NCBI GenBank assembly: GCA_029204225.1
Contig: CM055107.1
Coordinates: 42,592,007 to 42,656,006, forward strand
From: Diphasiastrum complanatum
Taxonomy: Eukaryota; Streptophyta; Lycopodiopsida; Lycopodiales; Lycopodiaceae
Direction of reading: 5' to 3'
Length of the DNA stretch: 64,000 nucleotides
The notes beneath the pieces were generated by a model, which was not told the DNA's origin, searched no databases, and saw only the letters and a program-made list of their open reading frames with translations. Numbering within the stretch: the stretch's first letter is position 1; each line of letters begins with the position of its first letter. Below, one piece after another: positions 36,101-47,026 of the stretch. Both the position numbers and the translations under genes were made by a program.

Positions 36101-37115
36101 TGAAAATGATATCACTTTACTTTTGATCTATGTTGATGACATTATCTTAAGTGGTGGTAACAATCTAGATATAGATGAAATCAAGATGGCACTCAAAAGA
36201 GAGTTTGAAATTCAAGATCTTGGTAAACTTCATTATATCTTAGGAATAGAGATTATTAGAACTTCTAAATCTACATTCATATGTCAAGAAAAGTATGTTA
36301 ACTCTATTCTAAAAAGGTTTCATATGGAAGATTGTAAAGTTGTTTCTACTCCTATGGAATCAAATGTAAAGCTAACTACAAGAAGTAATGAAAGATCCTT
36401 CAAGGACATTACTCTCTATAGAAAGCTAATAGGATCTCTTATATGGTTAACCATCACAAGACCTGATCTAAGCTTTGTGGTTGGTAAACTAAGTCAATTT
36501 ATGCAAGATCCTAGTGAGGCTCATTGGAAGCTAGGAAAGAGAGTACTTAGATACATCTCGGGATCTAGAGATTTTGGCATCTTGTATGGAGGTACTACAC
36601 CTAACCTTTGTGGATTTTCAGATTCAGATTTTGCAGGTGATCAAATGGATAGGAAGTCAACAAGTGCCTTTGCAATCTATCTTGGAGATGGAGTGGTCTC
36701 ATGGCTATCAAAGAAGCAACCAACTATCTCTCTATCTTCCACCGAAGCCGAGTACAAGGCATTAACAACATGCACCAAGGAGATTCTTTGGATCAAGAGG
36801 ATGTTATTGGATCTTCACTTGCTGGAACCAGAGAAGACTCCAATCATACTTTGTGATAACCTTTCAGCCCAAAGCTTGGCAAGCAATCCTGTTTTTCATG
36901 CAAGGAGCAAGCACATTGAGATTGCTCACCATTTTGTGAGAGATCAAGTCATTGCCAAAGAGGTGGAGCTTCAACATGTCTCTTCAAAGGAGTGTGTGGC
37001 TGATATCTTCACCAAACCATTAGGAAAGGACCTATATTTAATGCATAGATCTAATCTTGGAATGTGCTCAAAGACTATGTTGAAACTAGCATCCAATGTT
37101 GAAGAGGGAGTGTGA
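33162..37115 (+). CDS. Intact copia gag-pol polyprotein (1317 aa), element D
   Basis: A single frame encoding capsid (residues 1-about 240), the CCHC knuckle C250/C253/H258/C263, and an aspartic protease with D309 in WWIDSGASSHMT. The integrase has H442/H447 and C476/C479 for zinc, then D506, D568 and E604. The 35-residue spacing between the last two is the classic D,D-35-E. RT follows, with YVDD at 990-993. RNase H has D1154, E1195 and D1232, then HIEIAHHFVRD. No stop, frameshift or missing catalytic residue was seen. After maturation it would reverse transcribe and integrate the element RNA in cytoplasmic particles. The start is the first ATG of the gag frame (MASNGGIMLESSERL). The stop codon lies within the first five bases of the 3' LTR, so the purine tract is translated. 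Confidence 0.96.
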   Translation: MASNGGIMLESSERLSSSNYSTWKVRMESLLELNELMDIVVEIEERPLTLQEQQRFDKKAKRALHIIKMNVTNELLKEVGKCQSASEAWNALKKLFESKSTSRVLTLRRQIFSSRQREGESAHAFILRVKSLSDDLACIDENIKDGEIVQVMLNGLLNEHANLVQSFAIQRVLPSVVDLQEILLAEEHRLQSKLDGASLQGGGEEAFFTKGKFKGKGKGKGKWSKGGNFDHDDHSSSSSSTKNNKSKFKCFYCGIKGHFANECYKKKREQGERQGNLTIDEEEHNTCESLVMTSSLLANIDDNDPWWIDSGASSHMTRHKEYFTSLLSYEGEGNIIYTANDGQCDIKGIGTIPISLSTNRKANLENVLYSPSITKNLLSVSQMIDKGLDVEFIGDACLISKCGSLIAQGRRHGKLFKLDACVISNHEGCMAREQLTNQEVWHKRLGHPNFKSLEVMAKKELVLGLPKSLVANNSVCEHCALSKSHRLAYSRSTSRSKEAFQLVHSDIHSSSTTSNGGAKMYATFIDDFSRYTWIYLLKSKDEVFAAFVKFKNEMENQFNTKIKCLRSDNGGEYTSNRFKDFCIAHGIKREMSSPRTPQQNGVAERKNRTLCECAKAMRLHANLAKSFWGEALACANYLCNRWTSASLDGKTPHEVLYGRRPSVKHCRIFGCTCFVNITLDDRTKEDPSSKKGVFVGYSEVSKAYKVYIPSTKKVVISRDVIFHEENVSNVVDVDVDVPTNHHDVQDVLDEDGDATPKQTSRKTQRQRAKPSRLTYDEKGKQVVDNSNFAFLTSFDEPTCVGEAIQKKEWIQAMDHEHQALIKSNTWRLVKLPKDKKAIGCKWIFKIKTNQDGSINKYKARLVAKGYAQEYGIDYDETFAPVAKMVTIRILISLATLYDWDMWQMDVTNAFLNGDLEEDIYMEQPEGYVSHDEPNHVCYLQKSLYGLKQAPRSWYAKLNSFLLSQNFVMSEYDHSLYFRLNENDITLLLIYVDDIILSGGNNLDIDEIKMALKREFEIQDLGKLHYILGIEIIRTSKSTFICQEKYVNSILKRFHMEDCKVVSTPMESNVKLTTRSNERSFKDITLYRKLIGSLIWLTITRPDLSFVVGKLSQFMQDPSEAHWKLGKRVLRYISGSRDFGILYGGTTPNLCGFSDSDFAGDQMDRKSTSAFAIYLGDGVVSWLSKKQPTISLSSTEAEYKALTTCTKEILWIKRMLLDLHLLEPEKTPIILCDNLSAQSLASNPVFHARSKHIEIAHHFVRDQVIAKEVELQHVSSKECVADIFTKPLGKDLYLMHRSNLGMCSKTMLKLASNVEEGV
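37101..37110 (+). promoter_or_regulatory. Polypurine tract of element D
   Basis: GAAGAGGGAG directly precedes the TG of the 3' LTR. It is the expected primer for plus-strand DNA synthesis. It also encodes the last residues of gag-pol. Confidence 0.88.
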
Positions 37116-37765
37116 AAATTGTCAACATTTCCTAGCTAGTTTGAGACCTAAATTGGCTAAAATTGTAAATAGTTTTGGTTCTGGAGTTTTGCACGTGTGA
37201 ACCAGGCCACAATATTTTTATTTACTGTATTTTTTCAGTATGATGAAGTGTCAAACTTCATACCCTTCAAAATGAGACCATTTTGATGTATTTTGGTCAT
37301 ATAAGCCATTTTTAGCTATTTTTCCTATATAGGGAATATCTAGGGTCAAGTACCTTCTAGAGAGAGGAGAGAGAGTCATCTTCCTCATCCATAAATAGTA
37401 GGGAAGTCGTGGAGAACAGGTTGGAAAAACCTTTTGTATGCTTCATTGAGATCAATAGATCATTGTCATTGTTTCTTCCTCCATTGAGAGCATTGTTGTG
37501 TGTATTGTCTTCAAGCTATTGTGTATGATCTTAGGTGCTTTCCAAAAGTGGTAGGCTGATGTATTATGGACTGTATAATGCTATTTTGGGCCGCACTTGA
37601 TGTTTATGGAAGTTTCCATTTGTGATAAATGCTTTTTGATCAAGTTCTTTGCATTCTAGGTAGCATAGAATGTGTTGCCAATTCCTAGCTTATGTAGTTT
37701 GGAGTGCAAGCATTCAAGCCAATGATCTTGGAGTTTAGATCCACTTAGGATCTGTATTTTTCACA
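37111..37765 (+). repeat. 3' LTR of element D
   Basis: Same length as the 5' LTR with four substitutions. Ends TTTTTCACA before the TCGAT duplication at 37766-37770. Confidence 0.96.
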
Positions 37766-40285
37766 TCGATTTGGACACGTGAATATGAGATCACTTTCTT
37801 ATATGCGTTGTAATAATTTAGTTGATGGTTTGAATTTCCCGTCTTCATTAGATAGGATATCTTTCTTTTGTAAATCATGCATCTATGGGAAGCACTCTAG
37901 AAGCAAGTTTTCAAAATCACATTCCATCAAAACAAAGCATGTATTAGATCTTGTACATAGCGATCTCTGTGGTCCAATGCCAACTCCGTCATTAGGAGAT
38001 GCAATCTACTTTATCACTTTCATAGATGATTACTCTAGATGGTCTACAGCCATGTTCATTAAGCACAATACTGAAGCCTTTGAATGTTTCAAGAGATTCA
38101 AGACCATTGCTGAAACACAAACGTCTAGGAAACTGAAAGCACTCCGAACTGATGGTGGCGGCAAATACATCTCTAACGAGATGTCCGACTACATGGCTGA
38201 CAATAGTATTAGAAGACATTCACCACTTCCTATTCACCTCAACAGAACATGATTACAGAAAGGAAGAATCGAACTCTTCTCAACTCAGCCAGATCCATGC
38301 TACATCAAGCACACCTACCTGCGAAGTTCTGGGCAGAAGCTACTATCACAACCTGTTACGTGTAGAATAGATCCAACACCAAAGCCGTCAACAACAAGAA
38401 TCCTTATGAAGTTTGGCATGGGCACAAGCCTAGTGTCAGCCATTTAAAATTCTTTGGTTGTATATGTTTTGTTCACATTCCTAAATAGCTTAGGAAGAAG
38501 CTAGATCATAGGAGAAACAAATGTATTTTCATTGGCTATCCTGATGAACATAAAGCTTGTAAAGTTTATGATCCATCCACCAATGTAGTATTTGTCTCTA
38601 GGGATGTAATATCTCAAGAAAATACATACTATGATTTTAAGCAACCATCGATAAACAATGCTATGTCATTTCATCCTATTTTACATAGCATGGATTCTTC
38701 CAACGTTGATGTTCCTTCTACAAAACCTGCAGCTACAACTACAAAAGCCGAGCAGCTGACAGTTTCTGTCATCAGACCAGACCAAGCGAGCTCGAACAGA
38801 TTTGAAGAAATTCAAGAAGTAACATCATCGCATCCTGGTCAACCCAATGTCCGTAGATCCTCACGGACTTGGACAGTTCTTGAGAGATATGCACCTCAAT
38901 GATTCTGGACTTCATCAGAAGAACCAAAGAGCCTAGTTAAAGCAATTAACTCCAAGGATGCTGTGAATCAGACCTGGACGCTGGTAGACTTCCCCACTCA
39001 CAAGAGAGTTATCGACAACAAGTGGATCTTCAAGAAGAAGATCAGCTCCGATGGTTCCATTGCAAAATGAAAAGCACGGTTGGTGGCTAAAAGATTCACT
39101 CAAATCCAAGGGCTGGATTATCAAGAAATTTTTAGTCTTGTCGTCAAGATGCAGTCAATCAGGATTCTAATTGCGTTTGCAGTCGCGAAAGACCTTGACA
39201 TGCACCAAATGGATGTCAAGACAACATTTCTCAACGACAATGTCAAAGAGGAGCTGTACACCTTCCAACCGGAAGGATTCGAAGTCAAAGGCCAAGAACA
39301 CAAAGTGTGCAAGCTGCACAAAGCAATCTACGGTCTGAAACAGGCCGCAAGAGCATGGTTTGATAGAATCAACTCTTATCTCATTCGATGAGGATTTGCA
39401 AACAATTCAGCTAACTGTAATATTTATTCAAAGCATATAGGCACCAATTCAATTCACATAGCTCTTTACGTAGATGATGCATTTATTTTATCTAACGACA
39501 CTTCTCTTCTGCACACTACTAAGAGTGATCTGTCAAAGGAATTTGACATGATTGATTTAGGAGCTATTCATTCTTTGCTAGGAATTCACATTACTAGAGA
39601 TAGACTTCAAAAGAAAATCTATCTTAGCCAGCAGACATATCTAAAAGGCATTTTAGAAAAGTTTCATATGTATGATTGCAAACCAATTGATATCCCAATG
39701 GATCCAAGTATAGTATTGACTAAACCTTCTTGTGCTGAGACTGATAGTGAAGCACTTGACTTAGCGAAGTACCCTTATCATTCACTAATTGGATCTCTAA
39801 TGTATGCAATGTTGTGTACTAGACCAGATTTAGCATATACTGTTAGCACGTTAAGTCAATTCATGCATGATCCTAGGACCTCTCATTGGAAAGCATTAAA
39901 GAGAGTGATGAGATATATTCAAGGAAGTTTAGACCACCTTTTATGTTATGATGGAAATGCTATCGACCCACTCGTCCTGCGAGGCTACTCCGACTCAGAT
40001 TGGGCAAGAACAGTCTCTACCCAAAAATCTATCTCTGGGTTTTGTTTCTATCTAGCAGGGGGGCCGATTTCGTTGAACTCATGGACACAGAAATCAGTTG
40101 CGCTTTCTTCGACAGAGGCAGAGTACATCGCAGCATGTCAAGGATTAAAAGAAGCTGTATGGATCAGGTTATTACTTCACGACTTACATCACACTCAGTT
40201 TAATGCTACCACCATTCTGTGTGACAACTTGAGCTGTATTTCACTGTCACTGAATCCCAGATTTCATGGCAAATTCAAGCCGAGT
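37766..40285 (+). pseudogene. Element C integrase-RT-RNase H, 3' segment, 3' end lost
   Basis: Resumes the pre-integrase domain (FGHVNMRSLSYM), then the integrase with zinc pair CKSC and the core D in HSDLCGP near 37957; the second Asp lies in LRTDGGG near 38145. A 1-nt loss near 38216 shifts frame. Stops occur at about 38367, 38487, 38900 and 39068. RT keeps QMDVKTTFLND (about 39210) and YVDD (about 39470), with a stop at 39389. RNase H has YSDSDWA and SSTEAEY near 40110. Homology to element F ends at about 40280, within the NPRFHGK block before the last RNase H box. No 3' LTR follows, so C was truncated before or when K arrived. Confidence 0.9.
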
Positions 40286-41207
40286 CATTAAATTGCATGC
40301 AAATTGTCTATTCAAGTGTGCATCTTGCAAGGATGGTGAGCATTGGAGAGTCTACTATCTTTGAATACTTTTTGGATAGTATTAGTAGGCATGGAGTGAC
40401 TTGTTACTTGTCTTTAAGGTCTATGATGTTTAGTACTTTTTGTATGACAAGACAATGAAAATGGATGTTTTCAAATCTCCATTTGTTGTTGATAAAGCAA
40501 TTTGATTGGATAATGATGTTTGTAATAGTTTGAATAGTGTCATAAAAGATGAAACATCATTTGTATTGGATCCACATGCTTTGAGCATGATCATTCCAAT
40601 GTAAGGACCAAAGATTATCCTATTTCAATGATAGGAATAATGGTCATGTTTTGCTCTTCAAGTAGAAATTGTAGAATCTATTTGTTTTCCATCAAAGAAG
40701 TTGTCAATGGTGGAAATGTGATCTTTCAAGAGTGGAAGATTTGTAAACGTGAAGAAGCACCTTTGGATCAACACCTTATTCAATTCATTGATGGTTTGGA
40801 GTCAAGTCAAGTGGAGGAGCAAGCTCAAGACCCGAGGACTCCAAGAAGAACCATGAGTATCAAGATGGAGCCATCAAGGCTCAATCATATGGATCAAGCA
40901 AGGCAAGTTGTCTTTGGCAACATTATGTACGCACTTAATAGTTCAATTGATGTATCTTCAAGTCCACAAAATGTCTTGGAATCCATGGCTTGTCATGATG
41001 TATGCAAGTGTGCTACATGTATATAGACACATTTATGGAACATCTTGTAAGGGATCCTTTAAGAGGTGGTGAAAGGTCCTTCATGGACATCATTATCTAT
41101 TGGAATCTCAAAAGTTCCTTGTTTGTAGCTGAATTTTTTAGACCTTTCTAAAAGCTTTCATTCATCTATCAAGAGAGTTGTAAATAGATCAAGCTAAATT
41201 TGAGGAG
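40286..41207 (+). pseudogene. Decayed copia pol remnant (element K)
   Basis: A reading frame at 40628-41026 matches the integrase C-terminal region: an IYLFSIKEVV-like stretch, a VIFQEW box (compare VIFHE in D), then TPRRTMSIKMEPSRLNHMD (compare RRSMRERSEPKRLTY in G). At about 41030-41110 it jumps to an RT C-terminal piece (MEHLVRDPLRGGERSFMDI), so most of RT is deleted. Earlier sequence is too decayed to assign. RNase H is missing. A purine tract (TTGAGGAG) ends at the 3' LTR. Same group as A, G and H. Confidence 0.75.
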
Positions 41208-41909
41208 TGTGAAGAATTGCCAAAAATTGGCAAATCTAGCTTGATCAAAAACCATGTAGTATAATGTAAATTTTGTACATAAGTGGATTCCACATATGTG
41301 AGGCCAAGATGCCACGTGTCAATCCACTCCTAATGTAGGTTAGGTCAAGTCCATAGGATTGGTCATGTCATTTTGGTAGTGATTCCTAGTTTGTAGGACC
41401 TAAATCCTCGCATTTAAGGTGAAAATTGACCAACTAGCTATCTACCAAGCATGACTCTAGGAAATAGACTAGGGTTTCAATTTAGGACAAAAAGAATAAG
41501 TTAACTTCCTTATTACATGCTGGAAATCCACCTAAATTCACAAAGAAAGTCGAATTTGCTATGTATTCCAAGCTCCCATAGTGAAAAGATAGATTATTTT
41601 TGGAGCTCATTGGCAATCTCAAGCTACTCCACTATGTACATTGAGTTTTTGTGATCCAAATCCAACCAAATCAATTTCTACTTCATTCTCAATCTAAAAG
41701 CCATATAGCAAGCTATGGCTTGCACGTGTGGGCTAGAATTTCAAAGTTGATCAATGCTTTTGATTGTTAATTCTTGTTGTTTGTCAAATTGCCAATCTAG
41801 ATCAACTTTTTTGTGTCTAGTTTTTTGATAGATTGTTAAGCAAGCATCCAATCACTCTTGTGGATCTTTTGTAGATCCATTTATGGTCCTAAAGTATAGT
41901 ACTTTCACA
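41208..41909 (+). repeat. 3' LTR of element K
   Basis: Begins TGTGAAGAATTGCC right after the purine tract; the H LTR begins TGTGAAGAATTGAA. It ends ACTTTCACA, like D. It contains CACGTG at 41313-41318 and 41723-41728. About 702 bp. Confidence 0.72.
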
Positions 41910-41989
41910 GTATTTGCTCCATCTTCTACTTCTCCTCATTTATTTTTGGGCAGTCATGCTTTGACAATCTAGCTCTAACTATCATCGGT

Positions 41990-42710
41990 GTAGCCTTTTC
42001 TTTGCAGTCACTGTGTATTTAGACTGACTCAGATGCATGACTCTTCTGATTCGATCTCTTTTGATTTGAAGCCCAAGACACTTCTCGCTTCTCCTAGATC
42101 TGTGATCTCATATTTTGCAGAAATCTAACTCTTTGTCTCATTTATCAGCTCAAGACAATTTCCTATCATCAGAGAGTCATATATGAATATGGTTAAAAGC
42201 ACAAACTTTTTTCCTATTCTTTTTATATAGACATTACAGTCTGGTTGTGTAGGAACGAAGCTAGAGACTTTAGAAGATTATGGAGCTTCTTGTACCAAGC
42301 TCATGATGCCTGCTTCAGACCATATATGCATTGATTTAGCCGATCTTCATATCCTTCAGGCTGCTTCATGAAGATTTCTTCCTCTAAATCTCCATGGAGA
42401 AAGGTTATTTTTACATCAACCTAATATATTGTCAGATTGTGCTATGTAGCATAAGCAAGGAGTAGTCGGATGCTCGCCATCTTGACCATTGGTGAGTATG
42501 TATCGAAGTAGTCGATGCCAACCTATGCTTGTAGCCTTTAGCGACAAGTCGACGAGCTTTTGTATCGTCTGATAGTTCCATCTGATTTCAGCTTATTTTC
42601 TTTCCTTTGAGCAGTGTCTCTAGTTTCCACGACTCATTCTGCCTCATCGACTCGATTTCCTCTAACATTGCTTGCTTCTAGATAAGTTTATGTGATGGCT
42701 AGATCTACTC
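41990..42710 (-). pseudogene. Decayed copia RT fragment (L)
   Basis: Minus-strand pieces in order: MLEEIESMRQNESWKLE near 42670; a KARRLVAKGYK-like stretch near 42560; GIDYFDTYSPMVKMASIRLL near 42490; [20 protein letters not shown] near 42400; CIYGLKQAS near 42310; and CLGLQIKRDRIRRVMHLS near 42040. Stops and frameshifts occur throughout, and the YVDD region is unrecognisable. It belongs to a family unlike C/F or A/D/H. Confidence 0.8.
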
Positions 42711-42729
42711 ACGGTGTGGTGTAGTATAG

Positions 42730-43421
42730 AGATGATCATCCAGCTTTTAAGAATCTACCAAAAGCTTCAAACAGAAATAGATAAATAAGGGCTGAAACAC
42801 TAAGGCTTTCCCAACTAGTGCCCGAAACTAAGATAACATTAACTAAGATAACAAGCAATAAAATCCTTGCTAAGGCTTACCCAACTAGCAAGTTTGCTAA
42901 GCTAGATCCGGCAAAAGAAAAATAGAAATAATAGATTGCGGTTAATACTAAACAATAAACAATTAGAAGCATGCCACAATAAAAACCAGTGAAAGGAGGC
43001 AAGAGGAGGTCCGAGCACCTTCCCTCACGCTATGCACCTTCCAATGGGAACACAAATGAAATGGAAAGATAATTCTCCAAATAGAGAGCAAGATAGCTTA
43101 ATCTCAAAAGTGTTGTGTACATGGCAAATACCAAGGAGGGTCTTCCATAAGTATCCACTAACCTAGTCATTCTAGAATTCCTAACTGAGGACTTAGAACT
43201 TTAAAAGTTTCTAACTTTGAAACTTAAGATAACTTAAGATGAATATTCCTAAGCTTAAGTTCCTTAAGTCTAAGTTCTAATCCTAAGTTTATGTTATTTT
43301 ATTATTTTAAGCTTCTCTTATGGCAAATACTCATACGTGGGCTTACAAAACACATGCCATGGAGTTTTATTTTTTATTTATATATTTTCTCTGTGTTTGC
43401 ACAGTTGCTAACATTATCCCC
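42730..43421 (-). repeat. Probable 3' LTR remnant (M, minus strand)
   Basis: On the minus strand TGTTAGCAACTG begins four bases after AAGGAGGGGG (about 43435-43426), a good polypurine tract. The purine tract follows a GTGTGGGACCACCAATCC block, as is common just before gypsy LTRs. The other end near 42730 is uncertain. Repeated CTTAAGTT/AACTTAAG words at 43180-43270 lie inside it. Confidence 0.5.
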
Positions 43422-43843
43422 CTCCTTATTGGATTGGTGGTCCCACACCAATCGAAGCTTTTTCGTCCTAGATTTTTTGAGCTTTTTGGAGGCGAGATTG
43501 TTTCTGTCGGGATTGGTAAATTTTATTGCTGATGCCCTCAATAATTTGCCATCGTAATTTGTGAAGGAAGGGCATGGGTTTGTAGTAATGGAGCATACCC
43601 TGTAGAAAGTTGTGGGTTTTTCATAACTCCACCATATCAACGTGCAGTGCCAAGGTGAGGGCTGCACGATAGTAAAGCCTTGCTACGTTGATGTGGTCGT
43701 CTTGCATTCGCAGTGGTTTATTGATATAAATGGCTATTGGTGGTAGCCCTTGATCCCAAAAACCCTTGAGTTCTACCAAGAATGCCACCAGGCCGCAATT
43801 GTCCACAAAATATTTGACACCACAATCAGGATTGCCATGGTGC
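43422..43843 (-). other. Internal end of element M, no recognisable protein
   Basis: A minus-strand open stretch (about 43830-43625) encodes MDNCGLVAFLVELKGFWDQG followed by a helix-prone region, ending in VDMVEL and a stop. I do not recognise it. Because it sits between a polypurine tract and the F LTR, it may be the 3' end of an LTR element interior or captured host sequence. Confidence 0.35.
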
Positions 43844-45472
43844 TGATGGGGGCAATGGAGATAGAAGAATGCGAACGAAGAAGAGAGTAGGAAAATTGCG
43901 AAACAGCTCTCCCGTTACAATCAGCTGCTAGATGCAAAAACAATCTAATAGATAGCTTATGCTAAATATAATCACAACTTTAAGTGTTTTAATTGCCCAA
44001 TATGAATCTAAAAATTAATCCATACTTTTAAAAATGAAAGTACAGTCCACCGAAGTGATTAGAAATGGTTTGTGTGTGGTATTATTGAAATCAGATTGAA
44101 TGTGAAGTATGGTTCTGAAATAAATGGAAAGAGCAGTATAATATCGCGAGTTCCTCAGGGGTCAATGACAGCCATCGTCTGATCGGAAAATGAGGAGTCG
44201 TAGATGTCTGTGTTCTGATCAAAGTGAGTAAACAAGCGCGATTAAACAGCGATAGAGTGCATTCAATCACAACAAGCATTCATCTACGTTATACACGGGT
44301 AAAAAACAAGTTGCTGTTATATTACACTGAAGCACGAATAGCAATTACAACCAATAATGACGGCGTAACTGGGAACTTAAATAATACGTCTCATGACGGA
44401 GCGACCTCAAGAGTGTGCCTAGATTCCATTTATAATTTTATCCATGTATTAATTATAGTAAATGTTTGTCACCTAATTAGGCAAGCCGTTGTACTTGGAA
44501 GTATTTGGCTTTTGTGACAACTGTACATAGTATATATGGTCAACAAATCATGAACGTTGACACTGACGAGGATGTGGCAAATGCTCTCACTTTGCATTTT
44601 ACGTGCAGTGGTTTTCTCTCGCTTCGCAAATTTTGAGAAGTGACTGAGAATGTTCCTCGTTCAAAATAGATGACCTTCGGCATTTTTCTCTCTCTTTGGG
44701 ATTTTGCAAAAAAGCCGAAGGTGCCCGTAAACAGTCTAAGTTGCCCTTAAAAAAATGATGGTGCCCTCAAAAAGACGAAGATGTCCTTAACAGTTCAACT
44801 CTCTCGCACTTTTTGGAAAAATGCGAAAAAGCCGAAGGTGCCCTCAAAAAAAGCTTAAGCTGCCCTTAAAAACAACGTGAAGGTGCCTTTAACAGTTTAA
44901 CTATTAAAAATAGAGGATCTTCAAGAATTTTCTCTCTCTTCGCATTTTTCGAAAAAATGCGAAAAAGCCAAAGGTGTTGAAAATAGTTGAAATTTTGAAC
45001 TGTGAACAAGTTGACTTCTTCAAAAATAATTGAACGGAAGAAGTCGAACGTAAGTGTCGCAATTTTCGGAAAAGTGCGAAAAATACAAATTGTGCGACAC
45101 TTAGTGTATTTCTGCAGACTGTTGAAAAAGTAATGTAAATCTGCAGACTTGTTCTAAATGCAACTTTGCGGAAGTCCTTGAAGATGGCCAAGTCTTCAAT
45201 GACTTCAAGTTATTAAACTTAACATCTGAACTTGAAATTATAATGGGATTGGTTACCCTTTGTTGGAGATAAGCCGGAAGCCCATTGTAGACGTTCTTCA
45301 AATAATTGGTTGTCTAAGTTTGTGATTCTTGAAGGTATCAGATGAGCAGACGTAGAACCAAACTTTGTTTCACCGGACCCTAGATCAATGATCAATAAAC
45401 GTGTAGAAAGAATCATAAAATAGAAAAAATAGTCATTGACCAAGGAGACAACTGTGGGCTTAATTTTCAGCA
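43844..45472 (-). repeat. 3' LTR of copia element F (1629 bp)
   Basis: Minus-strand start TGCTGAAAATTAAGCCCACAG at 45472 follows a purine tract (AAGGGGGAC); the end CCCCATCA analogue is at 43844. Homologous to the C LTR. Hairpin units with AAAAAGCCGAAGG and ATGCGAAAAAGCC recur at about 44700-44960. The TATA box seen in C is mutated here (near 44430). Confidence 0.88.
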
Positions 45473-47026
45473 GTCCCCCTTAAGGTCACGATTGGTGCCT
45501 TGGTATCTTCATCAAGTTTAGCATGTTGAAGAACTTTTGATGCTTGATCCTGGGAAGCGCTTTGGTGAAGATGTCTGTGGCCATTTATGTTGTGGAGCAG
45601 TATTGAAAAATTACTTACGTTGAGAAAACTTTCTCCGAATGAATTGATACTGGATTTCTATGTGCTTGGATTTGCCATAAAATCTGGGATTCAGTGACAG
45701 TAAAATATAGCTCAAGTTGTCACACAGAATGGTGGTAGCATTGAACTGAGTGTGATGTAAGTCGTGAAGTAACAACCTGACCCATACAGCTTCTTTTGAA
45801 GCTTGACATGCTGCGATGTACTCTGCCTCGGTCGAAGAAACTGCGACTGATTTTTGCTTCCTTGAGCTCCACGAAATTGGTCTCCCTGCCAGATAGAAAC
45901 AAAACCCAGAGGTAGATTTTTTGGTAGAGACTATTCCTCTCCAATCTGAGTCGGAGTAGTCTCACGGGACGAATGGGTCGCTGGCATTTCCATCATAACA
46001 TAAAATGTGATCTAAACTTCCCTGAATTTATCTCATCACTCTCTTTAATACTTTCCAATGAGAGATCCTAGGATTAGACATGAAATTGACTTAATGTGCT
46101 AACAGTGTAAGCTAAATCTGGTCTAGTACAAAACATTGCATATATCAAAGATCCTATTAGTGAATGATAAAGGTACTTCGCTATGTCGAGTACTTCACTA
46201 TCAAAATCAGCACTAGTAGGTTTAGTCAATACTATACTTGGATCCATTGGAGTATCAATTGGTTTGCATTCAGACATATGAAACTTTTCTAAAATGCCTT
46301 TTTAGATATGTCTGTTGGCTAAGATAGATTTTTTTTTTCTGAAGCTTATTTCTAGTAATGTGAATTTGTAGCAAAGAATGGATAGCTCCTAAATCAGTCA
46401 TGTCAAATTCCTTTGACAGATTACTCTTAGTAGTGTGAAGAAGAGAAGTGTCGTTAGACAAAATAAACACATCATCTACGTAAAGAGCTATGTGAACTAA
46501 ATTGGTGCCTATATGCTTTGAATAAACATTACAGTCAGCTGAATTGTTTGCAAATCCCAATTGAATGAGATAAGAGTTGATTCTATCGAACCATGCTCTT
46601 GCAGCCTGTTTCAGACCGTAGATTGTTTCGTGCAGCTTGCACACTTTGTGCTCTTGGCCTTTGATTTCGAATCCTTTTGGTTGGAAGGTACACAGCTCCT
46701 CTTCGACGTTGTCATTGAGAAATGTTGTTTTGACATCCATTTGGTGCATTTTGAGGTCTTATGCAACTGCTAACGCAATCAGAGTCCTGATCGACTGCAT
46801 CTTGACGACATGACTGAAATTTTTTTGGTAATCTAATCCTTGGACTTGAGTGAATCCTTTAGCCACCAGCCGTGCTTTCCATTTAACAATGGAACCATCA
46901 GAGTTGATCTTCTTCTTGAAGATCCACTTGTTGTCGATAACTCTCTTGTGAGTGGGGAAGTCGACCAGTGTCCATGTTTGATTCGTCAAAAGTGAATTGT
47001 ATTCGCTTTCCATAGCTTCATCCCAC

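Larger units (their letters stand above)
31335..37765 (+). mobile_element. Complete, apparently autonomous Ty1/copia retrotransposon (element D, 6431 bp)
   Basis: LTRs of 655 bp each (31335-31989 and 37111-37765), a perfect primer site at 31990, a leader of about 1.16 kb, one intact gag-pol (33162-37115), a purine tract adjoining the 3' LTR, TG...CA ends and a TCGAT duplication. The LTRs differ at four sites only (31370/37146, 31552/37328, 31650/37426, 31692/37468), about 0.6%. LTRs are identical at insertion, so insertion is recent; angiosperm substitution rates would give well under one million years, but the rate for this host is unknown. The element is nested in C and is in the same broad group as A, G, H and K. 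Confidence 0.97.

Noticed and set aside
45720-45965. Minus-strand 81-codon frame in element F
   Set aside because: Shadow of the decayed RNase H in a neighbouring frame; the RNase H motifs are in another frame.
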